Origin: Ignatzschineria ureiclastica | Lineage (GTDB): Bacteria > Pseudomonadota > Gammaproteobacteria > Cardiobacteriales > Wohlfahrtiimonadaceae | NCBI RefSeq assembly: GCF_003121845.1 | Contig: NZ_QEWQ01000003.1 | Location: 64,501-128,500 of the forward strand | Direction: 5' to 3' | DNA length: 64,000 nucleotides | Shown: piece after piece, positions 45,770-55,215 of the stretch | Layout: each line of letters begins with the position of its first letter | How positions within the stretch are numbered: position 1 is the stretch's first letter | The notes under the pieces: model-generated | What the model saw: the letters and a program-made list of their open reading frames with translations, nothing else | Told to the model about the DNA's origin: nothing | The model's database searches: none | Program-made: the position numbers and the translations under genes

Positions 45770-46207
45770 CTACGAAAATGATAATATCAATGAGATGATA
45801 TTTTTAATAATAAAATCAACTAACATTAAAAATAGCAACGTCACAGCCATAACAATTACTACAAGCAATGTCATCTTTCTTGTTTCATCCATTGTTGGCC
45901 AGACAACTCTGCGCAACTCAATTCTTGCTTCTTTAAAGAAAGTAATGAGCTGCTTCCCTTTAGGAGATGTGAGGAAGAGACCGACACCAGCAACCAAACC
46001 CACAAGTAATGCACCAAATGCATACAAGCTATTTACGCCCTCAAAATAGTAGTAGGTAAATACACCTGCTAAAACAATGAGAATAGAGAGCCACATTAAC
46101 CCCTTACCCTCACCTTTCACTTCTTGCCCTTTAGCGGAGTTCGTCGCTACTTTTTTAGGCGCTGTCTTTACTGCTTTTGTATCAGCAGGTTTTTTCTTTG
46201 TATTCAT
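45770..46207 (-). CDS. secE: Preprotein translocase subunit SecE
   Basis: SecE is the clamp subunit of the SecYEG channel. The 145-residue product has a Lys/Ala/Thr-rich cytoplasmic tail (residues 1-33). Two membrane segments follow (about 36-52 and 58-78), then the conserved amphipathic region FFKEARIELRRVVWPTMDETRKMT and the third membrane segment at the C-terminus. This three-segment form is the gammaproteobacterial type. A TATAAT box occurs upstream at 46244-46249. Confidence 0.96.
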   Translation of the reverse strand: MNTKKKPADTKAVKTAPKKVATNSAKGQEVKGEGKGLMWLSILIVLAGVFTYYYFEGVNSLYAFGALLVGLVAGVGLFLTSPKGKQLITFFKEARIELRRVVWPTMDETRKMTLLVVIVMAVTLLFLMLVDFIIKNIISLILSFS

Positions 46208-46243
46208 CTTATTACTTCTCTTTTCTATAAATAGTAGAGCTGC

Positions 46244-46270
46244 ATTATACTCGATTATTTTAATTACATA
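46244..46270 (-). promoter_or_regulatory. Possible promoter of secE-nusG
   Basis: On the minus strand TATAAT (46244-46249) lies 37 bases upstream of the secE start, after the tRNA-Trp terminator. The -35 at 17 bp spacing is a poor TTTATG-like hexamer, so the assignment rests on the -10 box and the need for a promoter after the terminator. Confidence 0.45.
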
Positions 46271-46275
46271 AAATA

Positions 46276-46300
46276 AAAGCAGTCAGAGACTGACTGCTTT
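46276..46300. terminator. Terminator between tRNA-Trp and secE
   Basis: The perfect 10 bp stem AAAGCAGTCA/TGACTGCTTT (loop GAGAC) is flanked by A- and T-rich runs; on the minus strand it is followed by TATTTTATG. It ends the tRNA-tuf-tRNA-Trp transcript. Confidence 0.8.
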
Positions 46301-46308
46301 ATTTATTT

Positions 46309-46384
46309 TGGCGGGCCAAGAAGGAATCGAACCCTCAACCTACGGTTTTGGAGACCGTCGCTCTGCCAATTGAGCTATTGACCC
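46309..46384 (-). tRNA. tRNA-Trp (anticodon CCA)
   Basis: This 76-base gene has acceptor GGGTCAA with TTGGCCC (one G-T pair), anticodon loop CTCCAAA (CCA), T-arm AGGGTTCGATTCCTT, and an encoded CCA. It lies 21 bp after the tuf stop, so it is cotranscribed with tuf. Confidence 0.97.
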
Positions 46385-46405
46385 AGATACTGCTAGCAGT
46401 AGTTG

Positions 46406-47596
46406 TTACGCAATAACTTTAGCTACAACGCCCGCACCAACGGTACGACCACCTTCACGAATTGCGAAACGTAAACCTTCATCCATAGCGATTGGGTTAA
46501 TCAACTCAACAACCATTTTCACGTTATCGCCAGGCATAACCATTTCTACACCTTCAGGTAACTCAACTGAACCGGTTACATCTGTAGTACGGAAATAGAA
46601 TTGTGGGCGGTAACCTTTGAAGAATGGAGTATGACGACCACCTTCTTCTTTAGAAAGAACGTATACTTCTGCTTCAAATTTTGTATGTGGCTTGATTGAA
46701 CCTGGTTTTGCTAATACTTGACCACGTTCAACATCTTCACGCTTAGTACCACGAAGAAGAACACCTACGTTATCCCCTGCTTGACCTTGATCAAGAAGTT
46801 TACGGAACATCTCAACACCTGTACAGGTTGTTTTTTGTGTAGGACGGATACCAACGATCTCTAACTCTTCACCAGTCTTAACAACACCAGTCTCAACACG
46901 GCCAGTTACAACTGTACCACGACCTGAGATTGAGAACACATCTTCGATTGGCATAAGGAAAGGCTTGTCGATTTGACGCTCTGGAAGTGGAATCCAGCTA
47001 TCAAGCGCATCAAGTAATTTTTTGATTGCAGGTACACCAATCTCAGACTCATCACCTTCGATTGCTTTAAGTGCTGAACCTACGATTACTGGAGTATCAT
47101 CGCCAGGGAATTCATATGCATCAAGAAGCTCACGAACTTCCATCTCAACTAATTCGATTAACTCAGCATCATCAACCATATCTGCTTTGTTTAAGAACAC
47201 AACAATATACGGAACGCCTACTTGGCGAGATAAAAGGATGTGCTCACGAGTTTGTGGCATAGGACCATCTGCAGCCGAACAAACAAGAATTGCGCCGTCC
47301 ATTTGTGCCGCACCAGTGATCATGTTTTTAACATAGTCAGCATGTCCTGGACAGTCAACGTGCGCATAATGGCGTAATGGTGACTCATATTCTACGTGAG
47401 AAGTAGAGATTGTAATACCACGCTCTCTCTCTTCCGGTGCATTATCGATCTGATCATAAGCACGAACATTCGCACCTGAAGATTCATTACCGACTTTAGT
47501 TAATGCAGCCGTCAACGTAGTTTTACCATGGTCAACGTGCCCAATTGTACCGACGTTTACGTGCGGCTTATTACGACTAAAAGTTTCCTTTGACAT
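46406..47596 (-). CDS. tuf: Elongation factor Tu
   Basis: EF-Tu delivers aminoacyl-tRNA to the ribosome. The 396-residue GTPase has GHVDHGKT (19-26), the switch [20 protein letters not shown] and SALK motifs, and the terminus [14 protein letters not shown]. Codon use is strongly biased. It sits between a tRNA-Tyr/Gly/Thr cluster and tRNA-Trp, equivalent to tufB of E. coli. A second copy (tufA) in a str operon is not in the window. Confidence 0.98.
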   Translation of the reverse strand: MSKETFSRNKPHVNVGTIGHVDHGKTTLTAALTKVGNESSGANVRAYDQIDNAPEERERGITISTSHVEYESPLRHYAHVDCPGHADYVKNMITGAAQMDGAILVCSAADGPMPQTREHILLSRQVGVPYIVVFLNKADMVDDAELIELVEMEVRELLDAYEFPGDDTPVIVGSALKAIEGDESEIGVPAIKKLLDALDSWIPLPERQIDKPFLMPIEDVFSISGRGTVVTGRVETGVVKTGEELEIVGIRPTQKTTCTGVEMFRKLLDQGQAGDNVGVLLRGTKREDVERGQVLAKPGSIKPHTKFEAEVYVLSKEEGGRHTPFFKGYRPQFYFRTTDVTGSVELPEGVEMVMPGDNVKMVVELINPIAMDEGLRFAIREGGRTVGAGVVAKVIA

Positions 47597-47639
47597 AATA
47601 TCACTCTTCTAGATTAGATTTAATTACACGGAAGGGGAA

Positions 47640-47715
<76 letters not shown>

Positions 47716-47721
47716 ATGAAA

Positions 47722-47795
47722 TGGAGCGGGTGATGGGAATCGAACCCACACAATCAGCTTGGAAGGCTGAGATTCTACCATTGAACTACACCCGC
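47722..47795 (-). tRNA. tRNA-Gly (anticodon TCC)
   Basis: 74 bases; acceptor GCGGGTG with CACCCGC, anticodon loop CTTCCAA (TCC), T-arm TGGGTTCGATTCCCA, discriminator T and encoded CCA. Six bases separate it from tRNA-Thr. Confidence 0.97.
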
Positions 47796-47811
47796 AGAAC
47801 TCATTTAAATT

Positions 47812-47896
47812 TGGTGGTGGAGGAAGGATTCGAACCTTCGAAGGCATAGCCGCCAGATTTACAGTCTAGTCCCTTTGACCGCTCGGGAACTCCACC
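47812..47896 (-). tRNA. tRNA-Tyr (anticodon GTA)
   Basis: 85 bases with a long variable arm; acceptor GGTGGAG with CTCCACC, anticodon loop CTGTAAA (GTA), T-arm AGGTTCGAATCCT and encoded CCA. First gene of the tRNA-tuf transcript. Confidence 0.97.
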
Positions 47897-47908
47897 AAAG
47901 AAGCTGTT

Positions 47909-47936
47909 ATTATACACTGTGCTTTTTGTCTGTCAA
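47909..47936 (-). promoter_or_regulatory. Near-perfect sigma70 promoter of the tRNA-tuf operon
   Basis: On the minus strand TTGACA (47931-47936) and TATAAT (47909-47914) both match consensus exactly, with a 16 bp spacer. The transcript would start about 6 bases upstream of the tRNA-Tyr 5' end. A very strong promoter subject to stringent control is expected. Confidence 0.85.
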
Positions 47937-47995
47937 TTAAATTTATGTCTGTTTTTTTACCAACTCTAAATTTAATCTAAAACCATTTACTTACT

Positions 47996-49957
47996 CTACT
48001 TACTCAGATTATTAAGTGCCTTAATGAGCACTTGGTCTTTGTTGTAGATGTCAGCACGGAATGAGATACTATCACCCTTTACTCTCGTTGTCATGTATAA
48101 AGTATAGACAGGTATCTTTTTATCTTTTGCTAATCCTACATGTGATTCTTTTGATTGACGAAATGCCGATTTAATTTTTGATTGATTCCAACCTGCTTCC
48201 CCTAAAAAGTACTCTGCAAGCTCTTCTGGATTCTCAATTCGCACACAACCAGAACTAAAATCCCTTGATGTTCTATTAAAAAGTGATTTAGAAGGTGTGT
48301 CATGTAGATAGATCGCGTGCTCATTCGGGAACATAAACTTCACGCGACCTAAAGAGTTGTAATCACCGGGATCTTGTCGTAATTGGAATGGGAAATTATT
48401 GCGACTATATTGCGACCAATCTACAGTACCAGGATCGATCTCTTGCCCATTTCTAAAAATTCTAATTTTAGAGCCTGTAAGCGCATAAGGATTACGTTTT
48501 AATCTAGGTAAGAAATCATTTACAGCCATTGAGCGAGGAACATGCCAATAAGGACTAAAGACGATATAGCTCATCGGTGACATAAAGACAGGCGTTTTCC
48601 GCCCTTCTCTACCCACGACTGTACGCGCACTAAGTACAGTTTCTCCATCTTTGACCACTTCATAACGGAAGCCTGGAATATCCACTGCGACAAAATGCTC
48701 CCCCATCGTTTCGGGCATCCAACGCCAACGCTCTAAATTAATTTGAATTTGCTGAATACGTTCAGCATTAGAACGATTCAATTCAACAATTGTTTTTTTA
48801 CCCGCAGCACCATCTGGCTCTAAGAGATGCGTTCTTTGGAAATCTTTAACTGCTTTTACCATCTGACTATCATAAGTAGTACCATTGCCAGCGTTATACC
48901 CTAAATAATTGAGACGATCACGCATCAACTTCACACGCTCTCCTCCCATACCCGGCTTAATCGTTGTGCCTTGAGGCACTATCGCCGGCTCTTCACTCTG
49001 CTCTTTAAGTTTAAAGGCTAACAGAGCTCTTTTGAGATCTCGATATTCCTTATACTGTGGTTCAAGTGCTGACAATGCTGCCTTTATATCATCACTTAAT
49101 AATATCTGCTGATAAGTATCAGCCACATCAACGTTACGGCCTTCTAATAACCAATCTTTATCTTGCTTCTTAACTTCAGGCATCCCCTGAACGATATCTC
49201 GAACATAAGAGAGTCCTGCCTCTGTTAAGAGCGCCACCAATTCAGCCTGATGAGCGGCGACATCTCCACTTTGTAATAAATTCTCAATACGTCCTACGTG
49301 ATAAAGTTGCGGCAATAGCCCTAAACCTTCACTCTCTAAAAGTGCGGTATAAAGAGCTTCTCCTTTAGGTGTTAGTCCTTTAACAGTCACTAGCACCGTA
49401 GCATCACCCACTGTTGGATCTTGTTGTAACTGATGAAACTTCTGAAGATCAGTTTTAGCTACTCGCGAACTATAGCTATAAGTTTCAGTTGCTTTGGGGG
49501 CTTTTTCTGCCCAATAAGCAGATTTTGTTCGATAATCAATAGCTCTATCAGGCGCTTCAAAAGGTTGGAAGTTTTCGATACCTCCATCATCTCGTTTAGC
49601 TCGCTCTTGTTTCACCTGATCTTGCTTTACTTCAGTTGAAATAACTTGTGCATTCTTAGGAGAAGCTGAAGAAATCCTCTCTTCTTGCTTTGGTACTTTT
49701 AGCACTTCAGGCTTACTTTGAGCAGTCATTTCAATAGGTGGTACGGAAACCTGTGGCTGCGGTACTTCAATTACAGTGACCGTTTCCACTACAGGCAAAG
49801 CATCAACATCCACTTCCCCATTCAAAACTTGATTTAAAGAAGAGACATTCTCCAAATCAATCTTTACTGTAATAGACTCTTGCGCTTCAGGCGCCGCTAT
49901 ACTGGCACTCTGAAGTAAAGCAAAAGTCAAACTCACCGCAACAAGGCTTCTTTTCAT
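47996..49957 (-). CDS. YcbB/LdtD-like L,D-transpeptidase
   Basis: This 653-residue exported enzyme is of the large YcbB (LdtD) type that makes 3-3 cross-links in peptidoglycan. It has a signal peptide (ending SASIAA), then about 150 residues of low-complexity Glu/Val/Pro/Lys sequence, unusual for the family. Next come the scaffold domain, a PG_binding_1 domain with the pattern GERVKLMRDRLNYLGY...VKDFQRTH (about 330-395), and the YkuD catalytic domain with HDTPSKSLFNRTSRDFSSGCVRI (nucleophile Cys near residue 571). The ATG at 49957 is preferred to TTG at 49963. Single gene between the tRNA-tuf promoter and metA. Confidence 0.9.
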   Translation of the reverse strand: MKRSLVAVSLTFALLQSASIAAPEAQESITVKIDLENVSSLNQVLNGEVDVDALPVVETVTVIEVPQPQVSVPPIEMTAQSKPEVLKVPKQEERISSASPKNAQVISTEVKQDQVKQERAKRDDGGIENFQPFEAPDRAIDYRTKSAYWAEKAPKATETYSYSSRVAKTDLQKFHQLQQDPTVGDATVLVTVKGLTPKGEALYTALLESEGLGLLPQLYHVGRIENLLQSGDVAAHQAELVALLTEAGLSYVRDIVQGMPEVKKQDKDWLLEGRNVDVADTYQQILLSDDIKAALSALEPQYKEYRDLKRALLAFKLKEQSEEPAIVPQGTTIKPGMGGERVKLMRDRLNYLGYNAGNGTTYDSQMVKAVKDFQRTHLLEPDGAAGKKTIVELNRSNAERIQQIQINLERWRWMPETMGEHFVAVDIPGFRYEVVKDGETVLSARTVVGREGRKTPVFMSPMSYIVFSPYWHVPRSMAVNDFLPRLKRNPYALTGSKIRIFRNGQEIDPGTVDWSQYSRNNFPFQLRQDPGDYNSLGRVKFMFPNEHAIYLHDTPSKSLFNRTSRDFSSGCVRIENPEELAEYFLGEAGWNQSKIKSAFRQSKESHVGLAKDKKIPVYTLYMTTRVKGDSISFRADIYNKDQVLIKALNNLSK

Positions 49958-50142
49958 ACTCAAACTCTCTAAGTTTACTGTAGGTTATATAGGTATAGGC
50001 TATTCAATATTACTGATAACAGTCAATTTATATACTCTTATCATTTATAAAATACGATTATCAACAACTATTCAGCAAAATACCATTTATACGAAATAAA
50101 GTTAAATACCTGCTAATAAATGCTTATTATACAAAAGTTTTT

Positions 50143-51066
50143 CTAACTGCGCTTTAAAGTATGAAGATCATAAGGTGTTTCTTGATACACACAATAATTT
50201 AACCAGTTAGCAAAAAGCATATTGCCATGAGAACGCCACGTCACTAACGGCTCATTATTAGGGTCATTATTGCGATAGTAGTTTTGTGGAGGATCAATCT
50301 CCATTCCTTTGGCTAAATCTCGGCGATACTCTTGATCGAGCGTATCAAAATCATATTCTCCATGCCCCATGACATAGACATGCCGTAGGTCACTATTCGC
50401 CACAATATGAACACCCGCTTCTTCTGACTCAGCTAGAATCATCAAATCAGGATGCTTCTCAATATCCGCTCGACGAACTTCTGTATGTCGGCTATGAGGG
50501 GCATTAAAACGATCATCAAATCCTCGTAATAGCTTTACTGTGGGGGAATAGATTTGATGAGAGAACACCCCAAACCGTTTCTCCGGCAAATCATATTTAT
50601 CAATGCCATAACGATAATAGAGCCCTGCTTGCGCCCCCCAGCAAATATAGAGTGTTGAGAAGACATTCTGATCCGCCCACTCCATAATTTTCGTCAACTC
50701 ATCCCAATATTGCACTGACTCAAAAGGAATTGTTTCCACTGGCGCACCGGTAATGATAAAACCATCAAAGACATCGTCTTTAATCTCTTCAAAAGTTCGA
50801 TAAAAAGCATTTAGATACGCTTGATCCGTATTCTTAGGCTGATACGTCTCTGTCGCTAAGAAGACAGGCTCTACTTGCAGGGAAGTATTCCCTAATACTC
50901 GAAGTAGCTGTGTTTCTGTTACTTCTTTTAGTGGCATTAAATTTAATATTGCAATCTTCATCGGACGAATATCCTGCGTTACCGCACGATTCTCATCCAT
51001 TACGAAGATATTTTCATTTTGTAAAACTTGATAAGCAGGTAGATTGTTGGGGATTTTAACAGGCAT
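50143..51066 (-). CDS. metA: MetA-family homoserine O-acyltransferase, predicted O-acetyltransferase
   Basis: This is the first committed step of methionine synthesis. The 307-residue protein has the family features [21 protein letters not shown], nucleophile Cys142 in YICWGAQAG, the HSRHTEVRR segment and the C-terminal GHGEYD. Residue 111 is Glu in TGAPVET. In the MetA family Glu at this position is associated with acetyl-CoA, and Gly (E. coli, TGAPLG) with succinyl-CoA. The product is thus predicted to be O-acetylhomoserine, which agrees with metY upstream on the same strand. GGAGG precedes the ATG. The leader contains a TGCAATAG/CTATTGCA stem. Confidence 0.93.
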   Translation of the reverse strand: MPVKIPNNLPAYQVLQNENIFVMDENRAVTQDIRPMKIAILNLMPLKEVTETQLLRVLGNTSLQVEPVFLATETYQPKNTDQAYLNAFYRTFEEIKDDVFDGFIITGAPVETIPFESVQYWDELTKIMEWADQNVFSTLYICWGAQAGLYYRYGIDKYDLPEKRFGVFSHQIYSPTVKLLRGFDDRFNAPHSRHTEVRRADIEKHPDLMILAESEEAGVHIVANSDLRHVYVMGHGEYDFDTLDQEYRRDLAKGMEIDPPQNYYRNNDPNNEPLVTWRSHGNMLFANWLNYCVYQETPYDLHTLKRS

Positions 51067-51415
51067 TACTGCCTCCTTGTGTAACGATGATGCATTGCGA
51101 AGAAAAGCAAGCTTGCAATAGATAAGTTGCTATTGCATCTTCCAATAATAGCCACTCAGTGATCGCAATCATCAATCAACGATATGTCAGTTAAATGAAT
51201 AAATTAGAGAGGTAATTTATAAGCCAAGATACAAAATAGTATCAATGATAACAAATAGATATAGCAAATATATAACAAGCAGATACATCAATCTTCAAAG
51301 AAGTTTCTCAATATTAGAAGAATCTACAATTAACACTAAAACAGATTAATCAGGCTATCTTCAAAAGAAAGGATGATTCAACGTAAAAATTATCAACAAT
51401 CATTGCTTCATCAAT
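51067..51415 (-). promoter_or_regulatory. metA upstream region with stem-loop
   Basis: No gene is seen in the gap between metY and metA. About 50-75 bases upstream of the metA ATG, TGCAATAG (51114-51121) pairs with CTATTGCA (51130-51137), next to the palindrome GCAAGCTTGC. No SAM-riboswitch core is recognisable and no MetJ box (AGACGTCT) was found. Confidence 0.4.
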
Positions 51416-51427
51416 ATTTGATATCAA

Positions 51428-51454
51428 GATCTTGCCGAATGTCTCGGCAAGATC
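51428..51454 (-). terminator. Terminator downstream of metY
   Basis: The perfect 11 bp stem GATCTTGCCGA/TCGGCAAGATC (loop of 5) is followed on the minus strand by TTGATATC and AAATATTG. The T run is weak; the stem and position (about 40 bases past the metY stop) support termination. Confidence 0.6.
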
Positions 51455-51496
51455 CTACAGATAAATTGCTCTGTCAATAAAAACAAATCTATTTAA

Positions 51497-52780
51497 TTAC
51501 TGGGATTTGGCAAGCGCTTGATCAATATCAGCGATAAGATCGTTCACATCTTCAAGCCCTATCGAGAGACGAATTAACTCCGGCAATACACCTGCTTTCT
51601 TCAACCCTTCCTCATCTAATTGTGAATGGGTTGTACCCGCTGGATGAATCACTAAACTCTTCGCATCTGCGACATTCGCTAGAAGTGAGAAGATATTAAG
51701 GGAGTCAATAAAGCGAATACTTGCCTCTTTCCCACCCTTAACGCCAAAAGTAAAGATCGCTCCGACGCCTCTTGGAAAATACTGCTTCGCCCGATCATGA
51801 TAAGGATTCCCCTCTAAACCAGGATGCTTCACCCAAGCAACCGCAGGGTGATTTTGTAAATATTGCGCAATTTTAAGCGCTGATTCTGTCATTCGTTCAA
51901 CGCGTAAACTCAATGTTTCAAGCCCAAGTAGAATTAAAAAGGCGTTAAATGGACTAATGCAAGCGCCAGTATCACGAAGTAACTCCACACGCGCTTTTAA
52001 AATATAAGCCTGCTCCCCCAAATCTGCATATTGCAAGCCATGATAAGCCGCGTCGGGCGTATTGAAGCCAGGATAACGAGGATTATCTTTAAAATTAAAA
52101 TTACCGTTATCGATAATGGCACCGCCAATCGATGTGCCATGCCCCCCGATATATTTCGTTAAAGAATGCACTACAACGTTAATTCCGTAACTTTTCAGAT
52201 TAATAAGATAAGGTGTCCCAAAGGTATTATCTACGATTGTGATAATCTTGTATTTCTGTGCAATTGCAACAATTCGTGCAATATCAGGGATATTGATATC
52301 AGGATTACCGATGCTCTCAAAAAAGATCGCTTTCGTTTTATCATTAATCGCAGCTTCTAGGCCGGCAAAATCCTCTGGCTCAATAAAATGCACTTTAATG
52401 CCAAATTGAGACTGCAAACGATTATTAAAGAGTGTATAAGTACCACCGTAAATCGTACTTAGAGTGATAATTTCATCACCAGGTGTAGCTACATTTAATA
52501 CTGAATAGAGAATAGCCGCCATCCCTGAGCTAGTGGCTAATCCGCCCACACCACCTTCAAGCGCTGCGACACGTTTCTCTAAGACATCCGTTGTAGGATT
52601 CATAATACGCGTATAGATATTTCCAGGCTTTGCTAAACCAAAAAGATCTGCCGCATGTTGCGAATCATCAAAGACATAGCTTGAGGTTTGGTAGATTGGC
52701 ACAGCACGAGAACGGGTTTCATCCACCGTTTGCCCGGCGTGAAGCTGTAGAGTATCGAAACTCCAATTTGAGGTTGTCAT
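51497..52780 (-). CDS. metY: O-acetylhomoserine sulfhydrylase (MetY)
   Basis: This PLP enzyme converts O-acetylhomoserine and sulfide to homocysteine. The 427-residue protein is of the Cys/Met-metabolism PLP family. It has TRIMNPTTDVLEKRVAALEGG, the ATSSGMAAI pocket, DNTFGTPYL, and the Schiff-base Lys209 in VHSLTKYIGGHG. Length over 420 and the long region ending RLSIGLEDVNDLIADIDQAL fit MetY rather than the shorter MetB/MetC. TAGGAG precedes the ATG. Its neighbour metA is on the same strand downstream. Confidence 0.94.
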   Translation of the reverse strand: MTTSNWSFDTLQLHAGQTVDETRSRAVPIYQTSSYVFDDSQHAADLFGLAKPGNIYTRIMNPTTDVLEKRVAALEGGVGGLATSSGMAAILYSVLNVATPGDEIITLSTIYGGTYTLFNNRLQSQFGIKVHFIEPEDFAGLEAAINDKTKAIFFESIGNPDINIPDIARIVAIAQKYKIITIVDNTFGTPYLINLKSYGINVVVHSLTKYIGGHGTSIGGAIIDNGNFNFKDNPRYPGFNTPDAAYHGLQYADLGEQAYILKARVELLRDTGACISPFNAFLILLGLETLSLRVERMTESALKIAQYLQNHPAVAWVKHPGLEGNPYHDRAKQYFPRGVGAIFTFGVKGGKEASIRFIDSLNIFSLLANVADAKSLVIHPAGTTHSQLDEEGLKKAGVLPELIRLSIGLEDVNDLIADIDQALAKSQ

Positions 52781-53152
52781 TAAAAGAACTCCTAAATTTT
52801 ATTGGTTACCACAGATCCTCTGCATCATTTAGCCTCTTCATATTCGTTCAAAGTATTGACTATATGAGAGAGCTGTTAGATTTTATTGCGATGAATAATC
52901 TTAATCGGATCTGCAAAATAATCACGCTCAGTCCAAAAAATTAGAAACATAAACTGATAGCGCTTAAGAGATAGCTATACCTTAGCCCTAAAGAGAATGC
53001 AAATAGTTCGTAGGAAAAAGGATCAGTTTCCTCGATCTTTTACAAAATTGACAAGCTCTTTTTATGCCATCGATAATCTTACATCTTAGAATATAACCTA
53101 TTGATATAAAATTAATTAAACTATTATAACAACCTCTACCACCCCCTAATCA
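52781..53152. other. Intergenic region upstream of metY
   Basis: This gap of 372 bp separates metY from guaD, both on the minus strand. It holds the metY ribosome site. A short stretch before it, with CAGA/TCTG and GGTAACC, was examined as a possible SAM riboswitch but lacks the core. No small gene or repeat is visible. Confidence 0.4.
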
Positions 53153-54547
53153 TTATATCGCCTCATAAACCTTTTGCCCTGCAATATAGGTCGCCTTAAT
53201 CGCCCGATCATCTCCTAAAATCATCTGTACAAAGAGAGCTTCTTCTAAACTCTCTACATGGCTCATGCGATAACGAATAATCGGCGTTGAATACAAATTG
53301 AGTACCGTTAAATCAGCTTCCATTCCCGGAGCAATCGAACCTATCTTATCGGCTAATGATAGTGCTTCAGCTGTTCCTTTTGAGGCTAAATAGAAACTAT
53401 GCAGAGAGGAATAAGGGGCATTATTGAGCTGCGCCGCTTTATACGCCTCATTCATCGTCTGTAATAGGGAGAAAGAAGTACCGGCCCCTAAATCTGTGGC
53501 GAGCCCTACCTTTACAGGTCGATCTTTCCGTTTTGCTAATTGCACATTAAAAGCACCAGAACCTAAAAAGAAATTCGAAGTCGGACAATGGGCAATCGCC
53601 GCATTTTTCTCATATAATCGCTGAAATTCTCGCTCCGTTAAATGGACACCATGTCCATAGATTGCTCGATCTCGTAGAAGATGAAAACGCTCATACACAT
53701 CGGTATAGTCAATAGCATCTGGAAATAAGGACTTCACCCAAGCAATCTCATCCCTATTCTCTGAAACATGGGATTGAATCAAGGTATCGGGAAATTCTTG
53801 TGCTAACGCGCCAACCATTTCAAGTTGCGCAACCGTAGATGTAGGGACAAATCTTGGGGTAATCACATATTCTGCTCGCCCCTTTTTATGCCACTTTTCA
53901 ATTAGCGCTTTCGATTCATCGTAAGCCCGCTCCGGCGTATCAAGAAGTGCTTCAGGCGCATTTTGATCCATGCATACCTTGCCGGCCATAATACGCATAT
54001 TATACTTCTCTGCCTCTGTAAAGAGTGCTTCTACCGATTCAGGATGGACCGTACAAAAAACAGTGGAAGAAGTTACGCCATTGCGATGTTGTTCCGTCAA
54101 GAATATATTAGCTACTTGATCAGCATAAGCGCGATCTTGAAACTTCTGCTCCGCTACAAAAGTATAATCATTCAACCAATCAAGTAGTTGCTGACCATAA
54201 GAAGCCATAATTTCTGTCTGTGGATAGTGCACATGACTATCGATAAATCCTGGCAGAATTAAGCTATCTCGATAATGAGTAATCGCTACAAGATCCTCTA
54301 TGATCGCTATTTGGGACAATAATTGGGATGCTTCTCCTACAGCCACAATTTTCCCAGCCTGCATCACAATGAGCGCATCTTCTAAGTATTGGTATGCCCC
54401 CTCAATCCCATATAAAAAAGGATCGTGATGAAAGCTCAACATCGCCCCACGAAGCGCCGTTATCGGCTCTAGATCCTCACCTTTGTTGATAGCTTCCTGC
54501 ATCTCTTGAACGAAAATTTCTAATGATAGTTCTGGCGCTATACTCAT
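53153..54547 (-). CDS. guaD: Guanine deaminase
   Basis: GuaD deaminates guanine to xanthine and ammonia, in purine salvage/catabolism. The 464-residue amidohydrolase has the metal-binding HVH (His105, His107) in GFIDSHVHYPQTEIMASYG, then CMDQNAPE, the His of QSHVSEN, the YGHGVHL segment, HCPTSNFFLGSG, and the catalytic Asp of LATDLGAGTSFS. These are GuaD signatures. A purine permease or xanthine dehydrogenase is not adjacent. GAGAAG lies upstream of the ATG. Confidence 0.95.
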   Translation of the reverse strand: MSIAPELSLEIFVQEMQEAINKGEDLEPITALRGAMLSFHHDPFLYGIEGAYQYLEDALIVMQAGKIVAVGEASQLLSQIAIIEDLVAITHYRDSLILPGFIDSHVHYPQTEIMASYGQQLLDWLNDYTFVAEQKFQDRAYADQVANIFLTEQHRNGVTSSTVFCTVHPESVEALFTEAEKYNMRIMAGKVCMDQNAPEALLDTPERAYDESKALIEKWHKKGRAEYVITPRFVPTSTVAQLEMVGALAQEFPDTLIQSHVSENRDEIAWVKSLFPDAIDYTDVYERFHLLRDRAIYGHGVHLTEREFQRLYEKNAAIAHCPTSNFFLGSGAFNVQLAKRKDRPVKVGLATDLGAGTSFSLLQTMNEAYKAAQLNNAPYSSLHSFYLASKGTAEALSLADKIGSIAPGMEADLTVLNLYSTPIIRYRMSHVESLEEALFVQMILGDDRAIKATYIAGQKVYEAI

Positions 54548-54617
54548 CTTCTTCTCACTTATATCCTAATATTTGTACTTGGTAGTTATATCTCTATTCA
54601 CAAAACACAATCTCAAC

Positions 54618-55121
54618 TTATGCTGACCACTTTAAGTGCGCAATGGCGTAAGGTTCTGCTAAAAGATCGCCAGGTTCAGGAATCGTCTCATCAAAAGGGG
54701 TAAATCCTCGTTTTTCAAAAAATTGGATTGCCGCTCGATTATCTTGGTACAGATCGAGATACTCTGCCTGATAATCTTCTTGCGCCGCTGTTAAGAGCGC
54801 AGAGCCTATCCCTTGACATTGATCACTAGGAAGTACCGCAAATCGCTCAATAGAATCTTCCTCAATGGCAATAAACCCTAATAAGCGCTTGCTCTCTTGA
54901 TCATAAGCACCTAGTAGGGTTGTAATTACCTGCAATAAGGCGGTCGTTTGTCCTTCATCCACCTTATAGAGTGATTTGCCACAATGCTGATTAACAGCTT
55001 CTATCGCTCTTTTCCAAATGATCATAAGCTGATCGATCTCGGCATTTGATCGCTCTACTATCGGCGCTAAGAAAAAAGAAAACGCCTCCATAGAAGCGTT
55101 TGAATGATTATTGTGTTTCAT
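54618..55121 (-). CDS. GNAT-family N-acetyltransferase
   Basis: This 167-residue protein has the acetyl-CoA-binding motif A of the GNAT fold: FAVLPSDQCQGIGSALL with the QCQGIGS pyrophosphate loop, then LDLYQDNRAAIQFFEKRGF, the terminal motif B. The substrate is unknown. The start is uncertain: neither ATG 55121 nor ATG 55091 has a clear ribosome site. It lies 70 bp upstream of guaD on the same strand and may be cotranscribed. Confidence 0.85.
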   Translation of the reverse strand: MKHNNHSNASMEAFSFFLAPIVERSNAEIDQLMIIWKRAIEAVNQHCGKSLYKVDEGQTTALLQVITTLLGAYDQESKRLLGFIAIEEDSIERFAVLPSDQCQGIGSALLTAAQEDYQAEYLDLYQDNRAAIQFFEKRGFTPFDETIPEPGDLLAEPYAIAHLKWSA

Positions 55122-55215
55122 TACGTTTAATTATCTCGTTCTTATTTTTGTTCTGATTCTGATGTCTATTGGTTTCTAATATTTATTATTCTAACCTTTA
55201 TTATTCTGATATTTA

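Noticed and set aside
52781-52960. SAM riboswitch upstream of metY
   Set aside because: The stretch AAGAGGC...GGTAACC looked suggestive, but the GGAGGGA-type core, the pseudoknot partner and the four-way junction are not present.
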